Source: DATAUD01 sp036501665 (GTDB lineage: Bacteria; Verrucomicrobiota; Verrucomicrobiia; Limisphaerales; Palsa-1400). Taken from it: DNA of 64,000 nt. A model generated the notes under the pieces. That model made no database searches, was not told where the DNA came from, and saw only the letters and a list, made by a program, of their open reading frames with translations. Where the stretch lies: NCBI GenBank assembly GCA_036501665.1, contig DASXZW010000001.1, positions 115,834 to 179,833 of the forward strand. The letters run 5' to 3'. Shown in pieces: positions 1-10,000 of this stretch; within the stretch, counting starts at the first letter, position 1, and each line of letters starts with the position of its first letter. The translations under genes and the position numbers were made by a program.

Positions 1-4
1 AAAA

Positions 5-2116
5 TTATTCCGCCGCCTTCGTCAACGCTTCCTGCACATCGGAAGGACTGAGGACTGTCGGCAATTTCTCCGGCGGCTTCGATGGATCCTTGGAATACAC
101 CAAAACCAACGGAATCCCGCCGCCGTTGAATTTGTGCAGTTCAACTGAGATCGCAGGGTCCTCCCTCGTGTAATCCGCAATCAACGCGACTGTACCCGTT
201 TGCTTGAGCTTCGCGCGTGTCGAGGGAATTTCGATGCTTGTCCGTTTATTAAGTTGACAGGTCAGGCAGCTTCTCGCGGTGAAATCGACCAACACAGGAT
301 GCCCCGCCTTCTGCGCTTCTTCGACGGCCTGCGGACTCCATGCATTCCAAACAATCGCGTCCGGCGACGGTTTTGTTTCCACGAGAAGCCCGATGTCCGC
401 CGCGACAAGCGCGACGCAAATCACCGCCGCCAATCCTTTACGTGACAGGCCGCGCTGCACAAATTCACCCCAAACCCACGCCGCCAGCGCCAGAATCACC
501 AGAAATTCCCCCAGCCAAAGCACTTCATCCGGCGCGTTCGCCGAAACCCACAGCAACCAGACCGCCGTCGCCATCATCGGAAAACCCATCGCGTTCTTGA
601 ATTTTTCCATCCAGATGCCGGGCTTCGGCAGCACCTTCAACAAACTCGGCTGCGCGCACAGCAACACAAATGGAAACGCAAAACCCGCGCCCGCAGCCGC
701 GAACACTCCCAAAATCACCGGGGCCGATTGCGTGAACGCAAACGCCAGCGCCACTCCCAAAAATGGCGCGGTGCAAGGCGTCGCCAAAACCGTCGCCAGT
801 ATGCCGTTGAAAAATGCGCCGGGCGCGCCCTGACGCGATGCCAGCCCCACCGCCGCTCCCGCCGCGCGCGAACTCAGAGTAATCTCGAAGACGCCGAAAA
901 GATTCAGCGCGATCAATGTCATCAGCACTGTCAGCGCCACTTGAAAATGCGGGTTCCGAAACGCGTCGCCCCAATTGGCCGCGCCTCCCGCCCGTTGCAC
1001 GCCGATGGCCAATCCTGCCAATACTAAAAACGAACACATCACTCCTAGTCCATAAACAATTCCCAGCGTCCGCGCCCGGCCCGGCGTTTCTGTCGATTGC
1101 TTGACAAACCCAAGGATTTTCAGCGCGATGATCGGCAGCACGCACGGCATGAAGTTCAGAATCAATCCGCCGACAAACGCGAGCAGCAACATCGTCGGCA
1201 GCGAACCTGGCACAGTCGGGGAATGCGGCGAAGTTCCCGAAGTGGCCGCGGCAGTTTCTGTCGAGAAAGAACCGCTGATTGGCAAATCCACTTCAACGCC
1301 GGAAGCAGCGTCGGAGTCCGCTTTGCCGACGAGAATTCCCATGACGCGCGACGGCCATTCGTTGCCGTTTGTATGCACAACCTTTTCCAGGCGTATGGAA
1401 TTTGACCCGGCAGTCAGCGTCGTTGTCACCCCCGCAACGTCAATATTCGTATCGAGATAAGGATAAAAATCCGCAGGGGCTGGGGTTGAGTTTGTCAACC
1501 ATTCGATTAGCAGCGGTCGGGAATTAGTAGAGGAGCCAGGACCTTCCCATGAAGCGCGGGCCAGCGAGGCGTCCCCGCGCGGCGGAACTTTTGCGCGCCA
1601 TTCTTCCAGAAGCTGCGCGTTGGCCGACGGTTTTGCGGCATCCGAAATCGCAAGCGTTACTTTGTTGGTGACGCTGGAAAAAATACAGATGTCCTTGCAC
1701 TCCATCCACCGTGCTATCGCCTCTAATTCGACTGGGCCCGGGGCGAGGTCCTTCGCCAGCGTGATCGGCACCAGCAGGACGACCTTGTTGGTATAGATAT
1801 ACGTGACAAGCGGAGTGTCGCCCGCCGGTTCAGTAAGTTTCGAGGGAATCGGCCAATTAATTTCGCCAGCGGAAACGCCGTTGGGCAGAACCCATTGAAT
1901 ACGCGTCGCCTCACCCGCGTCGCCGCCATTGCGCCAGTAAGTATGCCAGCCCGCAGGCATATCCATTTCCAGCCCGGCCCAGATGGTGTCGCCTGCGCGC
2001 GCCGAATCCGCCGAAAGCAGCAGTCGAACCTGGGTTCTCGGCGCAGCAAAAGCAGACTTGGCAACCAACGCCAGGATCACCAGAAGCCAAAGCCGCCGTT
2101 TTATGAAAACAGCCAT
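5..2116 (-). CDS. DsbD/ScsB-type thiol:disulfide interchange protein
   Basis: About 703 residues, with the three-part layout of the DsbD/ScsB family that carries electrons from cytoplasmic thioredoxin across the inner membrane to periplasmic partners. After a signal-like hydrophobic N-terminus there is a periplasmic beta domain (with the Cys pair ECKDIC), then about eight membrane segments starting near residue 305 with the MPCVLP motif and a second Cys segment (ATPCTAPFLG), and a C-terminal thioredoxin fold with RSCLTCQLNK. I start it at the internal ATG (MAVFIKRR) because it gives a clean signal peptide; a 20-residue longer reading also exists. Complete stop codon at the window edge. The family and role are solid; the exact substrate cannot be read. 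Confidence 0.9.
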   Translation of the reverse strand: MAVFIKRRLWLLVILALVAKSAFAAPRTQVRLLLSADSARAGDTIWAGLEMDMPAGWHTYWRNGGDAGEATRIQWVLPNGVSAGEINWPIPSKLTEPAGDTPLVTYIYTNKVVLLVPITLAKDLAPGPVELEAIARWMECKDICIFSSVTNKVTLAISDAAKPSANAQLLEEWRAKVPPRGDASLARASWEGPGSSTNSRPLLIEWLTNSTPAPADFYPYLDTNIDVAGVTTTLTAGSNSIRLEKVVHTNGNEWPSRVMGILVGKADSDAASGVEVDLPISGSFSTETAAATSGTSPHSPTVPGSLPTMLLLAFVGGLILNFMPCVLPIIALKILGFVKQSTETPGRARTLGIVYGLGVMCSFLVLAGLAIGVQRAGGAANWGDAFRNPHFQVALTVLMTLIALNLFGVFEITLSSRAAGAAVGLASRQGAPGAFFNGILATVLATPCTAPFLGVALAFAFTQSAPVILGVFAAAGAGFAFPFVLLCAQPSLLKVLPKPGIWMEKFKNAMGFPMMATAVWLLWVSANAPDEVLWLGEFLVILALAAWVWGEFVQRGLSRKGLAAVICVALVAADIGLLVETKPSPDAIVWNAWSPQAVEEAQKAGHPVLVDFTARSCLTCQLNKRTSIEIPSTRAKLKQTGTVALIADYTREDPAISVELHKFNGGGIPLVLVYSKDPSKPPEKLPTVLSPSDVQEALTKAAE

Positions 2117-2249
2117 ACCATCAATTAGGCCCAAACCCCGCCAAACGCAAACCCAACATACCTGCGATCGTTTCACTGTTTGTGAACCGACTCTTTCTTA
2201 AACGTTCTCAGCAACCACCTCGAAAAAAATCACAGCACAATAAATCGTT

Positions 2250-2846
2250 TCAAAATTCCGACAATAGAACCTGCTCTGCGTGGTTGCCGTTGCTGCCGAT
2301 ATCCTTGCGGTGTAACGGGCGCAAATCAATCACCGCTCCGTGCTCAATGAACACATCAAAAAAATCTTCGTAATTTTGTCCCCAGTAAATCATGGCGCAG
2401 GACATCGGCGCACCCTTCCCTTCGTCGCGCCCTTCGATCAAAAAGCGCAATCGTGTATCATATAAAAAGCAAACCGTTGTTGCCCGGCAAAACACGTACT
2501 TTTTCCAGTGGCCGGTGTTCGTGGCGACTGGCACAAGCGCGATGACCTCGGATTTGTGTTGATTGTGGGCCGCCGCGCAACGATAAAGCCAGTGTTTGAT
2601 GGATGTGCCTCGTTCTTGATCAATCCCGTAAGGGGGATTAACAAATATCTTTGGGAATGCCCAGGACTCCTTAAGCCCGTCATGTCCGGGAAGACGATAT
2701 TCTACTCTGGCGCCAACCAGGGAGTAAGCGTTTGAGCAAGGGTCAAGGTCGATTCCTCCCGAAAAAACCCGTTTGACAGCGGTAATATACTTTTCGGGTG
2801 TTCCCCAATCCTGGCTTAGTGTGTTTATTGTTCTTCCAGCGCTCAC
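2250..2846 (-). CDS. Phage-type DNA N6-adenine methyltransferase
   Basis: 198 residues. The motif WGTPEKY near the N-terminus, the DLDPCSN element (residues 33-39) and NPPYG (70-74) are those of the phage Dam-like N6-adenine methyltransferase family, which transfers a methyl group from SAM to adenine in DNA. It starts with GTG one base after the stop of the nuclease-like gene upstream, so the two are very likely co-transcribed and translationally coupled. Members of this family are often orphan phage enzymes; here the tight linkage to a PD-(D/E)XK-like protein argues for the modification half of a restriction-modification pair. The recognition sequence cannot be predicted. Confidence 0.8.
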   Translation of the reverse strand: MSAGRTINTLSQDWGTPEKYITAVKRVFSGGIDLDPCSNAYSLVGARVEYRLPGHDGLKESWAFPKIFVNPPYGIDQERGTSIKHWLYRCAAAHNQHKSEVIALVPVATNTGHWKKYVFCRATTVCFLYDTRLRFLIEGRDEGKGAPMSCAMIYWGQNYEDFFDVFIEHGAVIDLRPLHRKDIGSNGNHAEQVLLSEF

Positions 2847-2847
2847 T

Positions 2848-3984
2848 TCAAAATTTTTTCCAATCTTTCGCGTCCAGTGTTTTTAACTCCTCGCGCAGCT
2901 TTTTCAAGCTCTGTCCTTTCGGTGTGATAATATTGAACCACGATTCAACTTTCTCCGCGTGAGTGGCGAAATAGCGCCGCAGCACGACATCGGCTTTTAC
3001 GTCAATTTTCACCTTCGTAAAGCGATTGCTGGATGCCGCTGGTCCGTAGCTTTGCAGAAATGCCGTTCGCGCGTCGGCCAACTCCGGCGTGGGATTGAGA
3101 AGCAGTTCGCTCACAAACTCCGCCAGTCCTTGGTCAGTCAGGAAAAGCAACCAGTCGTAGGATTGCGCCAGCACTTTGAGTTCTTTATTATGGTCCTCTT
3201 CGGTGAACCAATTTCCGTGATTGCTGACGACGCCGACGGTCAGAATAAAGTCCTTTAGCATCACGGGATCGCTGGACTTGATCATTTCTTCCAACAGCAG
3301 GACATAGGGCTTGTGGTAAAGTGTCCCATCGGCCAGTTGAATCACACCTCCAATTTGTCCATTTGCATATCGAACCTTTTGAAGCGCCGAGATCGTTCGT
3401 GCGACATATGCGCCTTGCTTTGCCTTTTCGATGGATTGCGGGCCTTTTTTCATTCCCTCCTCAACTCCAACGCGTTTGCATTCAAAAATTGCGAATGGAT
3501 GCCGGCTTAACACACTGACCGTAAGCGCGTATTGATTGTCTCTGATCTCGTCAACGCTTGCGATACAGAAGGCGTTTTCCGATTCGCCAAACGTGCAGGC
3601 ATTTCGGAGAACTCCGTCATTTGTCAGGACTTGTGCCGCCTTGGCGATCAAGTCCTCGTGCGCGAATTCCAATTTGTCTAGTGCGCGACGAATTTTTGCT
3701 GTTGTCAGCGGCAGTGTGTAATCCTGAAGCGGAATGGCCAATCGCCGCAGTACCGGGTGGAGCGAGAATTCCACATTGTGAGAAATTTCCGGATTCTTGT
3801 ATTCCGATAGCGCTCGCTCAATCCCCACATTTTCCCTGAAACCCCAGCCCTTCAACGCGTAGTACGTAATAATTTCAACAAGTGTTCCAAGCGCGCGTCC
3901 GGCTGCCTTCTTTCGATCTTCAGCATAATGGAATACTTTTTCAACGAGGACTTGTTGCAGGGCGTCCACCGACTGATAGCTCAT
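2848..3984 (-). CDS. Putative restriction endonuclease (PD-(D/E)XK-like)
   Basis: About 378 residues from the ATG at 3984 (a TTG start at 4026 would add 14). I do not recognise a named family. An acidic residue in a helix (LGTLVEIITYY, E37) and a later strand with FAIFECKRVG (E168, K170) resemble the catalytic E...D...ExK layout of PD-(D/E)XK nucleases. Its stop is separated by one base from the methyltransferase start, and an HTH gene lies upstream in the same direction. From context I infer a type II-like restriction enzyme. Alternatives are another nuclease or a DNA-binding accessory protein. Confidence 0.55.
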   Translation of the reverse strand: MSYQSVDALQQVLVEKVFHYAEDRKKAAGRALGTLVEIITYYALKGWGFRENVGIERALSEYKNPEISHNVEFSLHPVLRRLAIPLQDYTLPLTTAKIRRALDKLEFAHEDLIAKAAQVLTNDGVLRNACTFGESENAFCIASVDEIRDNQYALTVSVLSRHPFAIFECKRVGVEEGMKKGPQSIEKAKQGAYVARTISALQKVRYANGQIGGVIQLADGTLYHKPYVLLLEEMIKSSDPVMLKDFILTVGVVSNHGNWFTEEDHNKELKVLAQSYDWLLFLTDQGLAEFVSELLLNPTPELADARTAFLQSYGPAASSNRFTKVKIDVKADVVLRRYFATHAEKVESWFNIITPKGQSLKKLREELKTLDAKDWKKF

Positions 3985-4099
3985 TATCTTTAGAAACTGC
4001 CGTGATTGGATAGCATTGCAAAACAAAAATCGGTTTCAGTGGCTAAAACGTGATTCGCCTCTACCATCTCGATATTGCTATGCGGTTCAAAATTCAATT

Positions 4100-4408
4100 T
4101 TATTGGCGGTGAATTCTTTTTGGCACATATCGATCTCCCAAGACTAAGCCCAGTTCGTCCCTTTCCGGTGCCGCAAGGTTTGCCAGGCGTTCATGCAATC
4201 CGAGAATAAAAATTGCCGTTGCGAGCGTGCCCAGCGCGACTGTAGGATCCCCGCGCTCCAACCGCCATAATGTATCGCGGCTGACAAAAAGGCGGCTTGC
4301 CATATCGCTGGTGGAAATGCCGCGCTTCCGTCGCGCAAGGGCGAGGTCGCGGCCCAATTTGCGAAGCGCATGGGTCGCTGGCAGCGGCATTGAACCAACT
4401 TTTGACAT
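4100..4408 (-). CDS. XRE/HipB-like HTH regulator, possible R-M controller
   Basis: 102 residues with a Cro/C1-type helix-turn-helix (about residues 16-70: LGRDLALARRKRGISTSDMA then SRDTLWRLERGDP). The C-terminal part resembles the HipB-type antitoxins that usually precede hipA, but no hipA is present. Instead the next genes in the same direction are the nuclease-like and methyltransferase genes, a position typical of controller (C) proteins. Its promoter region carries a palindrome and a direct repeat, suggesting autoregulation. Regulator is firm; the controller role is inferred from position. Confidence 0.75.
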   Translation of the reverse strand: MSKVGSMPLPATHALRKLGRDLALARRKRGISTSDMASRLFVSRDTLWRLERGDPTVALGTLATAIFILGLHERLANLAAPERDELGLVLGDRYVPKRIHRQ

Positions 4409-4451
4409 TGGATTAATGTCGTATATATCAGACGGAATGTCAATTATTGAC
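4409..4451 (-). promoter_or_regulatory. Promoter with candidate operator for the HTH/R-M operon
   Basis: Reading leftward, GTCAATAATTGAC (4439-4451) is a perfect inverted repeat with a one-base centre. It overlaps a TTGACA -35-like hexamer, with a TATATA-like -10 about 14 to 17 bases on. GACATT occurs twice exactly 21 bp apart (two helical turns), once at the -35 and once just after the -10. This is the layout expected for a site bound by a dimeric HTH autoregulator; binding itself is inferred. Confidence 0.5.
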
Positions 4452-4638
4452 TTATTTGCCGGATATTAATAGCTTTTTGTCAAGAATTTAAACCTTGTCT
4501 AAACATATCCGTTGCTCGAACATTTTCCTGGCTGTTATTACATCCCAACCAGAATTTTCAGGAACTGCTCTTGCCTTTGCCACTGGAAGTCTGCTATTAA
4601 GGAAACTGCAAAGGTGTTTTAATTGATCCAAATAATTC

Positions 4639-6783
4639 ATGAAATTTAGATTCCTGCAGGTCGTCCTTACCCTCGCACTCTCCGTTTTGTCCAATGTCCA
4701 CACAGCCACTGCGGCGAATTTCGCCGTAACCACGAGCGCCTCGCCGAAGATCGCCGGCACGACTTCCGGCGGCGGTTCGTTTCCTAAAGGCACAAGCGTT
4801 ACCCTTACCGCTACTGTGACCAACGATTGTTACGATTTCCTTGCATGGCATTCAGGTGGTGTGGTCGTTGGCACGGGTATATCAATTACAATTACGACTA
4901 AAGCTGTGCCCGAAGCATTCACCGCCTTTTTTGTTCTCAAAGAATACACCATCACTACGGTCAGTTCGCCAGCCAACGAGGGAACCACCACCGGCGGCGG
5001 CAAAAAAGGGTGCGGCGCCACTGCGACGCTCGTCGCCCACCCCAAGGTCGGTTTCAGGTTTCTGAACTGGACGAAAGTCAGCGACCCGAGTTTCCTCGTC
5101 ACCACGGCGACCTGCAAAGTTCCTGTTGACGATAACGCGAGTTACGTCGCCAATTTCCAGGACGCCAAACCTCCCTCCGTCAGGATTCTTGGCCCACAGA
5201 AAAATCAGGTAATTCCGCAGTCGGCCTACGCCATCGAAGGGATCGCGAACGACACTTTTGGAGTTGCGGCAGTCTATTTCAATCTTAACGGAAAAGGGTG
5301 GCTGCCCGCCGGCTCCACCAATAACTTCACGAACTGGTTTGCCTGGGTTTCGCTCGCGCCGCACAGCCCGAACACTCTTTCCGTCTATGCAGAAGACGCC
5401 GCTGGAAACAAAGCCACCAACTCCGTTCAGTTTTCCTGCGGCGCGGCAGGCTATGCCCCGCTCTCTGTTGCGGATTCATGGGTGACGGTGACAGAAGGAA
5501 CTAACACGCAACCGTCGTTCATAGTGAGCTTCGATCTGGCGAGTTACGTCCTGGTTTCGCCGACAACAAATCAGCAGGGTGAGGTCGGAACTTACACTTA
5601 CACGCCAACGGGTCCAAACACGGGCGAACTGATCCCGCACCGTGTTCTTCCTGTTCAGGATGCCGTCAGCAACGACTCGATCCTCGACTTGACTTTCTCC
5701 GACGGATTCACGGCCTCCTACATTGATAAGAACGGTGGAGACACCGGAACTCTTACATTCGAACCGTCCGCAGATACATCCCCGGGAACCCTCGACGGCG
5801 CGCATCTCGTCGGGACGAGTTATGTTATACCGCACTTCACTTCCACAAACACCTTTGGAAATTCAACGTTCACGAATATAGGCAGCGATGGTTCGACGAC
5901 CATCGGGACGTACACATTTACAAAGTTCTCGCCCACCGCAGGTCTTTTGTTGGAATCGCCAACGAGCCCTCCAGCAGCCGTCGGAAAAACCAATTTCATC
6001 GTCCTCTCGTACACCGCCGCGGAAAAGCCGCCGATCACTGGCAACTACAGTTACAAAAATCTTGGCAACGACAGCCTGGATGCGGGAAGTTTTGTGTTTA
6101 TGCCGGGATTTGATGAGACGGCGTTCCTGGGGCCTGAGGTGCTTACAGGATTGCAATTCCAAGTCACTCCTGATGGCGAGCCATTCTTTACTCGGACGTA
6201 CGGCAACGGCACGTTCGCCTCGATGTCGCTCAAGTCCTCGAATGAGCCGACGGACGTTGGCCTTTTCATTGCAAATACTCACGCCAGCCCCACAACCGGC
6301 ACCGATCAATTCATTGCGCTCAACCCGCCTTACGCCGTTGGGCTGGACGACAACACGTTCGACGTGACGTTCGGCGCGAAGTCCAATTACAATTACGCGG
6401 CGGTTGGCGATGCGAACATCAAAGGCTCCGCAGTCTGGGGGAATGATCCTGTTACAGGCGCGGCGGCATTGACCGGTTACACACTCACGGCGATCCCCAC
6501 AATCAAAGGGAAAAACACCGTTCTCACTTTCGATTACAATATCATAACCGAACGCAATAGTAGCGACTCCGGCACGTACACCTACGCGCCTTACAGCACA
6601 TCAATGTCACTGCTCACAGTCCAATTCAAAGCTGGAAGCGATGCGGGGAGCACACAATATGTTGTGTTGCAATTTTTGACCCGTACAACAGGAAATTACG
6701 TCCATTCCCAACAGGATGCCACTGCATCGGGCGGTTGGACGTTTAATTCGGGCCGTTTCACGATTGCAGCGACTCCAAGGTGA
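4639..6783 (+). CDS. Secreted protein with InlB B-repeat-like domains
   Basis: 714 residues beginning with a signal peptide (hydrophobic core, likely cleavage around ATAANF). Two tandem modules of about 75 residues follow, with the pattern of divergent InlB B-repeats (GTTSGGGSFPKGTSVTLTA, then a FLAWHSGG-type turn; second copy GTTTGGGKKGCGATATLVA and FRFLNWTKV). Next comes an Ig-like segment (PSVRILGPQKN...), then a long Thr/Gly/Asn-rich region of repeated beta-strand units such as GTYTYTPTGPN and GTYTFTKFSP. No catalytic motif is visible. It is probably a cell-surface or exported adhesive/structural protein. It lacks the FYRV-like C-terminal module seen in three other secreted proteins of the window. 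Confidence 0.7.
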   Translation: MKFRFLQVVLTLALSVLSNVHTATAANFAVTTSASPKIAGTTSGGGSFPKGTSVTLTATVTNDCYDFLAWHSGGVVVGTGISITITTKAVPEAFTAFFVLKEYTITTVSSPANEGTTTGGGKKGCGATATLVAHPKVGFRFLNWTKVSDPSFLVTTATCKVPVDDNASYVANFQDAKPPSVRILGPQKNQVIPQSAYAIEGIANDTFGVAAVYFNLNGKGWLPAGSTNNFTNWFAWVSLAPHSPNTLSVYAEDAAGNKATNSVQFSCGAAGYAPLSVADSWVTVTEGTNTQPSFIVSFDLASYVLVSPTTNQQGEVGTYTYTPTGPNTGELIPHRVLPVQDAVSNDSILDLTFSDGFTASYIDKNGGDTGTLTFEPSADTSPGTLDGAHLVGTSYVIPHFTSTNTFGNSTFTNIGSDGSTTIGTYTFTKFSPTAGLLLESPTSPPAAVGKTNFIVLSYTAAEKPPITGNYSYKNLGNDSLDAGSFVFMPGFDETAFLGPEVLTGLQFQVTPDGEPFFTRTYGNGTFASMSLKSSNEPTDVGLFIANTHASPTTGTDQFIALNPPYAVGLDDNTFDVTFGAKSNYNYAAVGDANIKGSAVWGNDPVTGAAALTGYTLTAIPTIKGKNTVLTFDYNIITERNSSDSGTYTYAPYSTSMSLLTVQFKAGSDAGSTQYVVLQFLTRTTGNYVHSQQDATASGGWTFNSGRFTIAATPR

Positions 6784-6785
6784 TA

Positions 6786-6927
6786 ATCAAGCCTTGTGTG
6801 GTTTAATCAAGCCACAGCGGAAAATGACGGTGCGATTCGAAAGTTGTTGATATTAAGTTATTAACGTTGATGCTTAGTCACAAATCGCCCTTTTTCCATC
6901 AAGCCTAATCAAGCTCAATCAAGGTTA
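6786..6927. repeat. ATCAAG repeat cluster upstream of smc
   Basis: Five copies of an ATCAAGs-type motif lie between the secreted-protein gene and smc: at 6786 and 6806, then three in perfect 10-bp tandem array (6898-6907, 6908-6917, 6918-6927), i.e. on the same helical face. They are not in a coding frame I can support. They could be a protein-binding array or a decayed direct repeat. Confidence 0.5.
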
Positions 6928-6975
6928 AATTCTTCACGCAGGCTTTCAGGGGGCTTTCCAAGTGAACGTCTATTA

Positions 6976-7017
6976 GGCGGGCATACCGCCCAAATAACCC
7001 CACATATTGTGGTTTTT
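6976..7017 (+). terminator. Two small hairpins, second followed by T-tract
   Basis: GGCGGGCATACCGCC (6976-6990) and CCACATATTGTGG (7000-7012) both fold on themselves. The second is followed by TTTTT, like a weak rho-independent terminator for rightward transcription. It lies about 200 bases after the secreted-protein gene and just before smc, so it could also act in the smc leader. Confidence 0.4.
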
Positions 7018-7060
7018 CCCTTTACTTCACACTAGTGCTTTGGTTTTATTTGGCCCCAGA

Positions 7061-10000
7061 ATGTATCTGAAGAATTTGACGGTTTTAGGGTTTAAGTCGT
7101 TCGCTGACAAAACGTCGCTGAATTTCCAGCCGGGCGTCACCGCGATCGTCGGCCCCAATGGGTGTGGTAAGTCCAATGTTTCAGACGCTATACGTTGGGT
7201 ACTCGGTGAACAATCGGCCAAAGCCCTCCGTGGCGGCGAGATGGCTGACGTCATTTTCAATGGGACCGATAGCCGCAAACCGCTCAGCATGGCCGAGGTT
7301 TCATTGACCATCGGCGGCGTTGACGGGGAGAACCTTTCAGCCGCCGGAGTCGAGATTGCCTACAACGAAGTCACCTTGACCCGCCGCGTTTTCCGCGATG
7401 GCGCCAGCGAGTATTTCCTTAACAAAACGCCTTGCAGGCTGAAGGACATTCAACAGCTTTTCATGGGCACGGGAGTGGGCCGGACCAGTTACAGCATCAT
7501 GGCCCAGGGGAACATCACGCAAATCCTTTCCAGCAAGCCGGAGGATCGACGCCTCGTGTTTGAAGAAGCGGCAGGAATCACCAAATTCAAAGCGCAAAAA
7601 AAAGAGTCGATGCGCAAATTGGAAGCGACCGATCAAAACCTCCTGCGCGTCGCGGACTTGATTCGCGAAGTCAAACGGCAGATCGGCTCCTTGCAGCGCC
7701 AGGCCGGCAAAGCCCGTCGTTACAAGCAATTGATGAACGAACTGACGCATTTGGACACTCAATTGGCCCGCCACCAATTCGACGTCCTCCAAAGCGACAT
7801 CCAAACGAAGACCGTCCAATTGGAAAAATGGCGCGAGGAAATCGAGGCGTTGTCCGCGACGGTGTTGCGCGTCGAAGATGAAATCAGCGTCCTCCGCGAG
7901 CATCTTTCCTCGCAGGAGCAGGAAATTCGCAATCTCCAGCAACAGGGCATGGAGATGAAAGGCCAATGTGACCGGCACGAAAGCCGGATCCATTTCAACG
8001 AAGACAAATTGCGCGATCTCCAGGAGCAAAACACCCGCGCCGCCAGCGATATCACCCAGGCCGAGGAACGCAAACTCGCCGCAACCGAAGAACTCAGCAA
8101 TGTCGTCCAACGCCTGGACGCCGCCGCCAACGCGCTTCGCGAACATCAGGAGGCTTATCAATCCCGTCGGCAGGCATTGCAATCGCTGGAGAACGAATTA
8201 CGCGCCGCCCAGGATGCGTTGCGTCAAGCCCAATCAAGCACGTTCGACGCCGCGCAGCAACTCAGCCGCGCCCGCAACGAAATCACCGCCCTCGACCTCC
8301 AAAAAGAAGGCAACGCTGTCCGCCTCGAAAAACTTTCCGCCGAGAAAATTCAGCTTGAGGAGGAACGTCGCGGATTGGATGTGCGGTTGGAGCAGTTTTC
8401 CGAGACTGTCAAGAGTGGAATTCTTGACGCTCAGACGCATCGCGGCACCGTCGAAGAGCGGCAGAAACGGCTCGTTGAGGTTCAGCAACAGGCTGTCGAA
8501 ATCACAAAGGAACTGGATGAACTGCTGCGCCAGCAGGCGGCGAAGCGTTCCCGACTGAGTGTTCTCGAACAATTGCAGTCCGAGCACGAAGGCTTCGGCG
8601 CCGGCGCGTTGACCGCCCTCAAGAGCGCGACGGATGTTCTTGGTTCGCTGTCCGATAAAATTCGCGTGCCGGACCAATATGTCGTCGCAATCGAAACCGC
8701 GCTTGGGCACAACCTCCAATTGGTTCTCACCGAGCAGCCGGAAACCGCGCGACGCATCGTCGAAGATTTGCGGACAAACAAAACTGGCCGCGCCAGCATC
8801 GCCGCATTGCAGTTGACACCTGGTGACGACGGGTCAGCGGTTGAGCAGTCAATCCCCGCCGGTTCAGTTGCCGCCCTGGCGGAGATTCAATGCGACCCGG
8901 TCATTCAACCTTTGTTGCGCAGGCTGCTTGGGCAGACGCTGATCGCGCAGGATTTGCCTTCAGCCATCGAAGCCAGTCAAACATCCAAAGGCGCGTTCGA
9001 CTTTGTCACTCCCACAGGCGACTTGCTGAATCGCCACGGAATTTTTACCGGCGGCTACCTCAACGGCAACGGTTCCGGCGCGGCAGCTTCCTCGATTTTG
9101 GGCCGCAAAAATCAAATCGCGGAATTGCAGCCTGTCGTCGCCGCGTTGCAGGCGAGCATTGACGAACTCAGCCGCCGCAAAGGCGCGTTGCAGAGTGAGC
9201 AGACGCAGCTTCAGGCCGGATTGCAGGAAGCGCAGACGGAATTGCGCACGCAGGAAGTCGCCATTGCTGTCCGTCAAGGTGAATTTAAGGCGCTGGAAAA
9301 TTCCGCGCGTTCGCTCGCGCAAAAAATCGACACCGTCATTTATGAAATCGAAAGCCTCGCCGGCCAGGAATCTGAAGGGACGATGAAACGCCAGCGATTG
9401 GCGGAGCAGGCCGCGGCGCTTGAATCGGTCGAGCAACAACAGCAGGCATCCGTTATTCAATGGACGGCTTCATTGGAAAGTCTCCGTGTTCAACGCGAGA
9501 CCGCCAACGCGTCGTTGACCGAAACAAAAGTTGCCGTCGCGACGCAGGACCAGCTTTGCAATTCCTTCGCCAGCCAGAAAAAGCCGCTGGAACAGCGCAT
9601 CGCCGAATTGACGAACCTTGCCGAGCAACGCCGCGCGGAAATTCATTCGTTCCTCGAACGCAAGCTCCAGGCCGAAAATGAAATTGCCGAATCGCGCCAA
9701 AAGATTGAGGCCATCGCTCATCAGCGCGAACAACTCAATATTCAAATCACGCAAATGCTCACGCAAAAAGAGGCCATCGACGAGCAGATTGCGACCGCCG
9801 ACAACGGCCTCCGCGACCAGCGTCGATCCTTGAACGATTTGCAGCAGCAGCGCGGCGGCGTTGAAGTGGAGTTGGCGCAAAAAGGCATGGCCGTGCAAAA
9901 TCTTCGCGAACGCATCAAGGAGAAATACCAACTTATTCTTGACGATGTTCGCAGCGAATGCATCACCATCACCCTGGCTGACGAAGGCCCGGCGCGGGTG

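Noticed and set aside
4100..4408. HipB of a HipBA toxin-antitoxin pair
   Set aside because: The regulator is HipB-like but no HipA kinase follows; the neighbours are nuclease-like and methyltransferase genes.
7337..8182. 281-codon leftward frame opposite smc
   Set aside because: Antisense to the SMC coiled coil with no recognisable motif.
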